Shown here piece by piece: positions 1-5,784 of a DNA stretch of 9,184 nucleotides. Source of the DNA: Bacillota bacterium (GTDB lineage Bacteria; Bacillota; Sulfobacillia; JAJZIM01; JAJZBP01); NCBI GenBank assembly GCA_021798855.1, contig JAJZBP010000069.1:1-9184 (forward strand), given 5' to 3'. A program made the position numbers and the translations under genes. The notes beneath the pieces were generated by a model. That model ran no database searches. It was not told the DNA's origin and was given only the letters and a program-made list of their open reading frames with translations. Position 1 is the first letter of the stretch. Each line of letters begins with the position of its first letter.

Positions 1-1
1 G

Positions 2-1078
2 CGCCTTTTCCCCGGGAAGCGGAACGTTTTCCAGGGTCCGGAGTTGGTGACGCCCCTGGGGATCGCGCGGGCGGCTTGGCAAAACATGAGCCTGCGTTTT
101 CGCCGGGTCGAGGTGAACGGCACCCCCGTGCAGGTCTTGGATTTGCGGGGAGTGACCGTCCTGGACGCCCTGCTGGCGGCCGGGTACAGCCTGCGGCAAC
201 TGTACGGGCACGGTGCGGGGATCACGGTGGAGGTGAACGGAGCGGTTTTGTCCTTCCAACCGGCGCGGAGTTCGGCCAAGTTGGAGCGCAACGACGAAGC
301 GGCGGCCATGGGGGATTGGGTGGCGGAGGGGGACCGGATCACCTACGCGAAAGACGGGGGCGATGTCGGCCTGCCCTTGGCGGACGTGCTGGTGGACGCC
401 GGACGGGAGACGGTTTTCCATCTGAACCGGGAAACCTTGGGAGTTCCGGCCAGGGTTACCGTCAACGGCAAGCCGGCCGGCGCGGACACCGTGGTCAGGG
501 ACCGGGACACGCTCACCGCCCGCGGGCCGGAAACGGTGGGGGAGGTTCTGGAGGCGGCCGGACACCGGCGCGAAGATTTCCAGCCGCGGCCCTTTCTGGT
601 GCGTTACAACGGCTTGGAGCGAAAATTGGAACGGCCCGCGCTGGTCGTCCGGCGGGGTGGTGAGGCCGTGACCTGGGAAGCCGGTGTCGTTCCGGGGGAG
701 GCGTTCGAGGTCGTCGAAAGCGAACCGCCCCTGGTGCGGGAGGTTTTGCCGGAGGAGCCGGGAATCCGGTTGGTGGTCAACGGGGAAGTGGTTCTCCTGC
801 CGGCGCGGGAAGAGGTGGTCACCGTCAACGGGCAGACGGCCTCCGGCGCGACGCCGCTCAAGGCCGGCGACGAGATCGTTCACCTGTCCCGGCCGCGGGA
901 GGTGATCATCGCGCACCTGTTGGCCCTCATGGACGGAATGAGCCAAGGGGTGGGCAAGGGGAACCTTTTAATTTCCCGCAACGGGGCGGAGGCCGGTTTT
1001 ACCACTCCTTTGGCCGATGGGGACGTTTTGGAAATCGTTTGGGAAGAAGGGGAAGGGTTCGGCTCCGTACAATTTTAA
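2..1078 (+). CDS. C-terminal part of a large FtsA/PilM-like (actin-like ATPase) protein, 5'-truncated by the window edge
   Basis: The frame is open from the first full codon, so the gene starts outside the window; the visible part is 358 residues. The first ~25 residues include GPELVTPLGIA, which resembles the end of the actin-like ATPase fold in FtsA/PilM proteins (family recall, not a search). The rest is a string of short repeats with the pattern V-x-VNG followed 15-35 residues later by a turn such as DGDxLEIxW, VAEGDRI or LKAGDEI. I count about five, which look like tandem beta-grasp (ThiS/MoaD-like) units. No signal peptide or membrane segment is visible. It is first in the operon: the stop is 20 bp before the nadK start. 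A role in cell division or envelope assembly is inference only. It could instead be an unrelated beta-grasp repeat protein; the reading frame is certain, the family is not. Confidence 0.6.
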   Translation, partial: RLFPGKRNVFQGPELVTPLGIARAAWQNMSLRFRRVEVNGTPVQVLDLRGVTVLDALLAAGYSLRQLYGHGAGITVEVNGAVLSFQPARSSAKLERNDEAAAMGDWVAEGDRITYAKDGGDVGLPLADVLVDAGRETVFHLNRETLGVPARVTVNGKPAGADTVVRDRDTLTARGPETVGEVLEAAGHRREDFQPRPFLVRYNGLERKLERPALVVRRGGEAVTWEAGVVPGEAFEVVESEPPLVREVLPEEPGIRLVVNGEVVLLPAREEVVTVNGQTASGATPLKAGDEIVHLSRPREVIIAHLLALMDGMSQGVGKGNLLISRNGAEAGFTTPLADGDVLEIVWEEGEGFGSVQF

Positions 1079-1097
1079 GGCGGGGAATGGTGACGGC

Positions 1098-1979
1098 GTG
1101 CGAACCGTGGGGATCATTCCCAACCTGGAAAAGCCGCGGGCCGGGAAACTGGCGGCGGAAGTGGCCGCCTGGCTGTCCCAAGGGGGAATCGGAGTCTGTT
1201 GTGCCCCGGAGGCCGCCCGGTTTTTGGGAGGAAACATCCCGGCCGTCCCGGTGGCGAACTGGGCGGGAGGAGTCGGCTTCGGGTTGGTCTTGGGTGGAGA
1301 CGGTACGATCCTCAAGGCGGCCAGGGAGCTGGCCCCTTGGGGAATACCCCTCTTGGGGGTCAACCTGGGACGGTTCGGTTTCCTGGCTGAACTGGAAGTG
1401 GGCGAGGTTTACGCCCAACTCCCCCTCTTCCTGGAGGGAAAAGGGGAACGGGAAGAACGGATGCTGCTTGCCGTCCGCAGCGGGGAGGGGGATTTTCTGG
1501 CCGTCAACGAAGCGGTGGTGGCCAAACCGGGGATTTCCCGCCTGATCAACCTGGAGGTTGAGGTCAACGGATCGCCCCTGTTCGGATACCGGGCCGATGG
1601 TGTCGTGCTGGCCACGCCGACCGGTTCCAGCGCCTATTCCTTCTCCTGCGGCGGGCCGCTGGTGGCGCCAAACCTGTCGGCGATCATCCTGACTCCGGTT
1701 TGTCCCCACTCCCTGTTTTCCCGTTCGCTGGTGTTGGACGGGGACGCGCGGGTGAAAGTGCGGGTGGAACCGGGGGAAAGGCGGCGCCGAGCCGGGCGGC
1801 GCAGGGAAGCCGCCGAAGGGGCCATCCTCAGCGTCGATGGCCAGCACGAGGAGGAGATCAACCGGGGGGGCGAGGTCAGCGTCGCTCCGGCGGATGAGAG
1901 GCTTTGCCTGTTGCACCGTCCCGGTTGGAGCTTCTTTACGGCGGCCAGGCGGAAATTGGGGAGCGGGGAGTGGGCATGA
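1098..1979 (+). CDS. nadK: NAD kinase (ATP/polyphosphate-dependent, NAD+ to NADP+)
   Basis: Cytosolic enzyme that phosphorylates NAD+ to NADP+, the only route to NADP. From the GTG at 1098 the product is 293 residues, normal for the family, and begins with the expected beta strand RTVGIIPN; a purine-rich GGGGA lies 11 nt upstream. Diagnostic motifs are GGDGT at residues 66-70 (nucleotide binding and catalytic Asp68), GVNLGRFGFLAEL shortly after, the NE pair at 137-138, and ADGVVLATPTGSSAY at 166-180. The late strand ILSVDGQ is also present. Between about residues 224 and 240, just before ILSVDGQ, there is an Arg-rich insertion (GERRRRAGRRREAAEG) longer than the usual loop. The stop overlaps the argR start as ATGA, so the two are probably translationally coupled. 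An upstream in-frame ATG at 1017 would overlap the previous gene and is not needed by the family. Confidence 0.95.
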   Translation: MRTVGIIPNLEKPRAGKLAAEVAAWLSQGGIGVCCAPEAARFLGGNIPAVPVANWAGGVGFGLVLGGDGTILKAARELAPWGIPLLGVNLGRFGFLAELEVGEVYAQLPLFLEGKGEREERMLLAVRSGEGDFLAVNEAVVAKPGISRLINLEVEVNGSPLFGYRADGVVLATPTGSSAYSFSCGGPLVAPNLSAIILTPVCPHSLFSRSLVLDGDARVKVRVEPGERRRRAGRRREAAEGAILSVDGQHEEEINRGGEVSVAPADERLCLLHRPGWSFFTAARRKLGSGEWA

Positions 1980-2425
1980 AGGAACGACGGCGTTCGCGCA
2001 TCATGACGTTGCTGCGCGAACGGGTGGTCGAGACGCAGGGGGAATTGGTCAGGCTCCTGGGGGAGGAGAACCTGCCGGTGGCCCAGGCCACCATTTCCCG
2101 GGACATCAAAGAGATGGGGTTGGTCAAGGTTCCGGCCGGCGACGGGCGCCAGCGCTACGCCGCCCCCCCGGGGATGCTGTTGAACCAGGAAAAACAGGCA
2201 TCCAAGCTCTTCCACGAATGTGTCTTGAAAGTGGTGGAAGCGGAGAATCTGGTGGTGGTGACCACGCTGACCGCCACCGTAAACACGGTGAATGAAGCCG
2301 TCTGCGGCCTGGAATGGCCGGAGATCGTCGGCAGCCTGGTCGGAGGAAGGAACATTTTCGTCTTCTTGCAGTCCCGGGAGGCGGCGGCCAGGGTGGCGGA
2401 GAGATTGCGCGGCCTGATGGACTGA
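1976..2425 (+). CDS. argR: ArgR/AhrC-family transcriptional regulator with altered effector pocket
   Basis: Hexameric DNA-binding regulator that in most Firmicutes controls arginine synthesis and catabolism with L-arginine as co-effector. The product is 149 residues, the normal size. The N-terminal winged helix shows Q-ATISRDIKEMGLVKVP (residues 37-53), the ArgR recognition region. The C-terminal core keeps the fold pattern (ENLVVVTTL at 90-98, WPEIVGS at 114-120), but the usual effector motifs are replaced: PGTANAVAxxLD reads as TATVNTVNEAVC (99-110) and the near-invariant GDDT reads as GGRN (123-126). The two Asp residues that contact arginine in characterised members are therefore absent. 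The start overlaps the nadK stop (ATGA), and recN follows after 181 bp, the usual clostridial neighbour. Family membership is secure; response to arginine is doubtful. Confidence 0.93.
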   Translation: MKERRRSRIMTLLRERVVETQGELVRLLGEENLPVAQATISRDIKEMGLVKVPAGDGRQRYAAPPGMLLNQEKQASKLFHECVLKVVEAENLVVVTTLTATVNTVNEAVCGLEWPEIVGSLVGGRNIFVFLQSREAAARVAERLRGLMD

Positions 2426-2451
2426 AACTGCGACTTGGATGCCTTCAATGG

Positions 2452-2553
2452 AAGGGTTCACCTCCCGCCCGTCGCCTGGAGCGTGGCGCAGGCGTCATCT
2501 GTGACGCCGAGGACCGTCGGCGAGGGCAAGGAACAGACCTCCGGTGAACCCTT
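2452..2553 (+). other. Nested inverted-repeat structure (candidate structured RNA or small MITE-like element)
   Basis: No gene is visible in 2426-2606. A perfect 11-bp inverted repeat, AAGGGTTCACC at 2452-2462 with GGTGAACCCTT at 2543-2553, encloses 80 bp. Inside it GCCC/CGCC (2467-2470, 2473-2476) pairs with GGCG/GGGC (2519-2522, 2524-2527), and inside that lies a perfect 7-bp hairpin, GGCGTCA, loop TCTG, TGACGCC (2491-2508). The three helices are co-linear, as in a folded RNA. I could not match it to a riboswitch consensus that I know. No target-site duplication or transposase is seen. Confidence 0.45.
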
Positions 2554-2571
2554 TGACGCCCAGTTCGCCGC

Positions 2572-2586
2572 CGGGAGCGGCTCCCG
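2572..2586 (+). repeat. CGGGAG/CTCCCG hairpin just before recN
   Basis: Perfect 6-bp stem CGGGAG (2572-2577) and CTCCCG (2581-2586) with a CGG loop, 20 bp before the recN start and directly upstream of its ribosome-binding site (AAAGGGG at 2593-2599). No T-run follows, so it is not a typical terminator. The same stem recurs at 7743-7761 and 8874-8893. Confidence 0.4.
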
Positions 2587-2606
2587 TGCTATAAAGGGGC
2601 CAAAAA

Positions 2607-4274
2607 ATGCTTTGCGAGCTGGAGATCAGAAATTTTGCGGTGATTGAGGCGGCGCGTTTGGAGTTTGGGGCCGGTCTGAACATCCTGAGCGGTGAAACCG
2701 GGTCCGGGAAATCCCTGATCGTCGACGCCATCGAGGCTGCCCTGGGAGGAAGGGTTTCTTCGGAGCTGGTGCGCAGCGGCGCGGAAAAGGCCTGGGTGAC
2801 GGCCGTTTTCAGCGAACTGCCGGTCCAGACGGCGGAACTCTTGCTTGCCCTGGGCCTTGAGCCGGAAGCGGACGGTGTCCTGGTGGTGAACCGCGAAATC
2901 GAGGCCAGAGGGAGAAGCCTGGGGCGACTCAACGGGAGGGTGGTGCCCCTGTCTTCCCTGCGGGAAGTCACGGCGTCTTTGGTTGACCTGTATGGGCAAC
3001 ACGAGCATCAATCCCTGTTGCGGGCCGACCGCCAGTTGGAACTGCTGGATGCCTTCGCGGCGGAGGCGGTCGCGGCCCGGGAGGCGGTGGCGGTTTTGAA
3101 CCGGCGGTTGCGGGAAATCCGCGCGGCCCTGGGTGGGCTTGCCGACGAGCGGGAGGCGGCGCGTCGGGAGGAGATCTGGAGTTACCAGTTGGAGGAGATC
3201 GGACGAGCCGATCCCCGTCCGGGCGAGGACCTGGAATTGGAGGACCGCCGGGAGATCCTGCTCCACCGGGAGAAGCTCTTGGTTTTGGGACAGCGGGCTT
3301 ACGACCTTCTCTACGGTGGGAACGGGGCCGCCCTGGACGGAATGGGTGTGGCGCTGAAGGCTCTGGAAGAGGCGGCGGGGTTGGACCCGCACCTGCAGGT
3401 GCCGGCCCGGGACCTGCGCGGTTGTTTGGAGGAAGCCAAAGAAGTGGCCCGGGACCTGAGCCGCTACCTGGAGACGGTGGAAGCCGATCCGGGGGAATTG
3501 GAACGGGTGGAGGAGCGGCTGGAGGGCCTGCGGGAATTGAAGCGCAAGTACGGAGCCGGTCTGGCCGAGGTGTTGGCTTACCGGGAGAAAACGGCCGCCG
3601 ACCTGGCCTGTTTAAGGGAGAAGCAGGAACAGGCCGGGGAATGGCGGGAGGAAGAACGGCGGGTTGAAAACGCCTTGATGAAAGCTGCCGCCGAACTTTC
3701 CGCCCGGCGGCGTCAAGCCGCCGGCGAACTGTCCGTCGCGGTGGAGGCGGAACTGGAGAGTCTCGGCATGGGACAGGCGATCTTTCGGGTGGAGGTATCC
3801 GCGGGGGCAACCGAACGGACGGACCGGGTGGAATTCCTGCTGGGGGCCAACGTCGGGGAAACGGCGCGGCCGTTGGCGAAGGTGGCTTCGGGGGGGGAGC
3901 TTTCCCGGGTGATGCTGGCCATCCGGACGGTGTGTTCGCGACCGGCGGCGCCGGCCGGGTTGCCGACCCTGGTTTTCGACGAAGTCGACGCCGGGCTGGG
4001 GGGCAAGGCGGCGAGCAAATTGGCCGACAAACTCAAAGGAGCGGCGGCGTCGGTCCAGGTGTTGGCCGTGACCCACCTTCCCCAGGTGGCGGTGGCGGGG
4101 GAGCGTCACTTCCTCTTGGAAAAGGGTACGGAGGATGGGCGGACGGTGGCCGGGGTCAAGCTTTTGCAGGGGGAGGAACGCGCTTTGGAGATTGCCCGGA
4201 TGTTGGCGGGGGAAACCGGCGCCAAGGCCCTGGACCACGCGCGGGAATTGTTGGACCGGGGGATGGCGGGTTGA
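2607..4274 (+). CDS. recN: DNA repair protein RecN (SMC-like ATPase)
   Basis: Cytosolic SMC-family ATPase that gathers DNA ends at double-strand breaks for RecA-dependent repair. The product is 555 residues, close to the usual 550-580. The N-terminal head has Walker A GETGSGKS at residues 29-36 and the Q-loop region YGQHEHQSLL near 130-140. The middle (about 150-400) is rich in Glu, Arg and Leu, as expected for the short coiled-coil arms. The C-terminal head has the ABC signature SGGELSR at 428-434, Walker B LVFDEVD at 455-461 and the switch motif VLAVTHLPQVA. The ATG at 2607 has a good Shine-Dalgarno, AAAGGGG, 7 nt upstream. recN commonly follows argR in clostridia. Its last 169 bp are overlapped on the opposite strand by the tail of spoIVB, and no terminator is seen at its 3' end. 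Confidence 0.97.
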   Translation: MLCELEIRNFAVIEAARLEFGAGLNILSGETGSGKSLIVDAIEAALGGRVSSELVRSGAEKAWVTAVFSELPVQTAELLLALGLEPEADGVLVVNREIEARGRSLGRLNGRVVPLSSLREVTASLVDLYGQHEHQSLLRADRQLELLDAFAAEAVAAREAVAVLNRRLREIRAALGGLADEREAARREEIWSYQLEEIGRADPRPGEDLELEDRREILLHREKLLVLGQRAYDLLYGGNGAALDGMGVALKALEEAAGLDPHLQVPARDLRGCLEEAKEVARDLSRYLETVEADPGELERVEERLEGLRELKRKYGAGLAEVLAYREKTAADLACLREKQEQAGEWREEERRVENALMKAAAELSARRRQAAGELSVAVEAELESLGMGQAIFRVEVSAGATERTDRVEFLLGANVGETARPLAKVASGGELSRVMLAIRTVCSRPAAPAGLPTLVFDEVDAGLGGKAASKLADKLKGAAASVQVLAVTHLPQVAVAGERHFLLEKGTEDGRTVAGVKLLQGEERALEIARMLAGETGAKALDHARELLDRGMAG

Positions 4275-5350
4275 ATTGAGCCGGCGTGGGTTGGGATCAG
4301 ACCGACCCCAACGGCCATATTCCAAGCGAAGGCTCCGTATCCCCTGGCCGGATCGGCAACCAGGATGCGGGTGACCGCGCCGGCCAAACGCCCGTCCTGG
4401 ATGATCGGACTGCCGCTCATCCCGGCGACCAAGCCGCCGCCGGCCCGCAGGAGAGCCGGGTCGGTCACCCGGAGAGCGATCGGTGACGCCGAATCGGGGC
4501 GGACGGCAGTGATCAGGATGCGGAAGGAACGGACACGCCGTCCGGCGGTGACGGTGAGGACCGTGGCCGGACCGGGATGAACCTGGAGGGGGCTGGCAAT
4601 CTGCAACAGGCGGCGAAGGTAAGGATGGTCGGGGAAACGCGCGAGGATGCCGCCCGGTCCGTAGGGTCCGTCGTAGACGATGCAGCCGGCGGGGGGGGCG
4701 GGGAGCACCTGCCCGATTTTGCTCCCGGGCCGTCCCGGGGTGGACGGGGTGAGAGCGACGATGGTGGCGGCGTCCAGGTGACCCAAGCGTCCGGCGGGAG
4801 GAGCGGCGCCGGCGGACGGGCAACCTCCGGCAAGGTGGGCCGGGGCCGATGGGCCGACGGGATGGCCGACGGACGCGAAGATGCCGTTGGCCGGGTCGTA
4901 AAAGGTGAGGGTGCCCAAACCGGAAAAAGTGCGGCGCAGCGCAAGGCCAATCCGGTAACCGCCGACGCGCGGGTCGAAAACGGGCCGGATGGCCCCGGTC
5001 CGCAGAAGACAGCCGTTGCGCCAGAGGAGGTTGACGGGCGTGCCGGCCCGCCCATCTCGTTGGATCAAGGCGTTCACGGCGCCGGTGGATGGGTGACGAC
5101 GGCCGTCAACGGCCAGAATCGTGCTGCCCGGGGTCAGACCCAAGGGTGCGGCGGGGGACGGTTGCAACCCGCCGAAAGTGGGGATGGCCGGGTCGGCCTC
5201 GACCACCGGATCGAAAGCGCGCAGGATGACGCCGACGGCCTGGCCGCCGGCATACAGTTCGGGGGAGGCGGCGAAGGCTCCCGGCGTAAACGAAAAGGAA
5301 AAGAAAGAAAACAAGAACAAGGACAGAGGTAATATTTTGGCATAATTCAT
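4106..5350 (-). CDS. spoIVB: SpoIVB serine peptidase (family S55), stage IV sporulation
   Basis: Forespore-secreted serine peptidase that cleaves SpoIVFA and so triggers sigma-K activation in the mother cell (established for Bacillus). The 414-residue product starts with a hydrophobic signal or anchor segment at residues 5-27. A PDZ-like region follows (GLTPGSTILAVDGRR at 71-85), then the family hallmark YRIGLALRRTFSGLGTLTFY (132-151). Likely catalytic residues are His163 in VGHPV, Asp297 in RVTDPALL and Ser312 in GMSGSP; the motif RGYGAF (336-341) normally lies near the C-terminus. Here the frame runs on, and residues ~359-414 are antisense to recN. The family usually has GHGI where this has GHPV. 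The ATG at 5350 has AGGA 10 nt upstream. In other clostridia spoIVB lies between recN and spo0A in the same direction; here it is inverted. No forespore sigma promoter could be assigned with confidence. Confidence 0.93.
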   Translation of the reverse strand: MNYAKILPLSLFLFSFFSFSFTPGAFAASPELYAGGQAVGVILRAFDPVVEADPAIPTFGGLQPSPAAPLGLTPGSTILAVDGRRHPSTGAVNALIQRDGRAGTPVNLLWRNGCLLRTGAIRPVFDPRVGGYRIGLALRRTFSGLGTLTFYDPANGIFASVGHPVGPSAPAHLAGGCPSAGAAPPAGRLGHLDAATIVALTPSTPGRPGSKIGQVLPAPPAGCIVYDGPYGPGGILARFPDHPYLRRLLQIASPLQVHPGPATVLTVTAGRRVRSFRILITAVRPDSASPIALRVTDPALLRAGGGLVAGMSGSPIIQDGRLAGAVTRILVADPARGYGAFAWNMAVGVGLIPTHAGSIQPAIPRSNNSRAWSRALAPVSPANIRAISKARSSPCKSLTPATVRPSSVPFSKRK

Positions 5351-5420
5351 GGTGCAATTGTCCTCGTATTAGTTTGATGATATAGAAAATGCCACGGATC
5401 GGGGAGAAAAAAACAATAAA

Positions 5421-5448
5421 ATGACGGTAAGATGGGTTTAAATATGAT
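5421..5448 (+). promoter_or_regulatory. Candidate sigma-A promoter for spo0A
   Basis: ATGACG at 5421-5426 (4 of 6 matches to TTGACA) is 16 bp from TATGAT at 5443-5448 (5 of 6 matches to TATAAT), in an AT-rich island in a GC-rich genome. It points towards spo0A and would give a leader of about 330 nt. Confidence 0.4.
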
Positions 5449-5520
5449 TATTCGTTATTATATTGGGAGGGAATATCGTCTTTTTCCGCAGTTGTAAAAG
5501 TTCCATTGCGAAACCAGAAC

Positions 5521-5608
5521 CGGAGGATTGCGAGCCACCGTAACCGACGGGTGAAGCGAACCGCCGGCTTGGCGAAAGCCAAGCGGCCATAAAACGGTAA
5601 ACCTTCCG
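5521..5608 (+). other. Predicted three-way-junction RNA in the spo0A leader
   Basis: Three helices can be drawn by eye. P1 pairs CGGAGG (5521-5526) with CCTTCCG (5602-5608) with one bulge. P2 pairs CACC-GT (5536-5541) with AC-g-GGTG (5547-5553). P3 is a strong hairpin, GCCG-g-CTTGGC, GAAA loop, GCCAAGCGGC (5563-5587), with a GNRA tetraloop. The joining strands are A-rich (for example ATAAAA). It does not fit the c-di-GMP, SAM, TPP or cobalamin consensus as I know them. It could be an unassigned regulatory RNA or chance folding of GC-rich DNA. Confidence 0.35.
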
Positions 5609-5620
5609 ACAGATTTCGTC

Positions 5621-5631
5621 TTTGTCGAAAA
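5621..5631 (+). promoter_or_regulatory. Spo0A box (0A box), perfect match
   Basis: TTTGTCGAAAA contains the exact 0A-box core TGTCGAA (TGNCGAA) at 5623-5629. It lies 154 bp before the proposed spo0A start and supports autoregulation by phosphorylated Spo0A, as known in Bacillus and clostridia. Confidence 0.75.
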
Positions 5632-5649
5632 GGAAACCAGCAAAGGCAA

Positions 5650-5675
5650 GGTCGGGACGACGACAAATCCCGACC
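5650..5675 (+). other. Stem-loop in the spo0A leader
   Basis: Perfect 8-bp stem GGTCGGGA (5650-5657) and TCCCGACC (5668-5675) with a 10-nt loop. The loop and the first base of the 3' arm include GACGACAAA, a near match to a reverse 0A box. No T-run follows, so it is not a classical terminator; it could affect initiation or mRNA stability. Confidence 0.45.
5659..5667 (-). promoter_or_regulatory. Secondary 0A-like box, reverse orientation
   Basis: On the minus strand this reads TTTGTCGTC, two mismatches from TTTGTCGAA, and it sits in the loop of the 5650-5675 stem. It is suggestive mainly because it clusters with the perfect box at 5621 and another near match at 5746. Confidence 0.35.
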
Positions 5676-5745
5676 GTTGGCGAATAATGACCGAAAGTTT
5701 TTCGGGTCGGGCACAGGGACGAAGGACAAGGCGTCGAAGTTGAAT

Positions 5746-5754
5746 TACGACAAA
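5746..5754 (-). promoter_or_regulatory. Secondary 0A-like box near the spo0A start
   Basis: On the minus strand this reads TTTGTCGTA, one mismatch from TTTGTCGAA. It lies 30 bp before the TTG proposed as the spo0A start. If it is a real operator, this stretch is more likely non-coding, which favours the downstream start. Confidence 0.35.
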
Positions 5755-5784
5755 GATTTTGTGAGGAAGGCGGAATGGCAAATT

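Noticed and set aside
2452..2553. Insertion sequence or known riboswitch between argR and recN
   Set aside because: No transposase or target duplication; no match to FMN, TPP, cobalamin, SAM, glycine or T-box consensus known to me. Kept only as an unassigned structure.
3612..4823. 403-residue minus-strand frame across recN and spoIVB
   Set aside because: It is an antisense shadow of recN and an alternative frame of spoIVB; Arg/Pro-rich with no motif, typical of GC-rich shadow frames.
4577..5332. 251-residue plus-strand frame opposite spoIVB
   Set aside because: Gly-rich shadow of SpoIVB, which shows all S55 peptidase motifs on the other strand.
5382..5460. Sigma-G promoter for spoIVB on the minus strand (TCATA, 19 bp, CATTTTA at 5417-5423)
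   Set aside because: The -10 fits but the -35 is partial and the spacing is one base too long; too weak to annotate.
5500..5610. c-di-GMP-I (GEMM) riboswitch
   Set aside because: GCGAAACC and GCGAGCCACCG recall GEMM strands, but the GAAA hairpin and receptor are in the wrong order and the GGGACGCAAAGCC core is missing.
5660..5688. Sigma-H promoter for spo0A with GAATAAT at 5682-5688 as the -10
   Set aside because: The -10-like part fits, but no AGGAAW-like -35 lies at the right distance.
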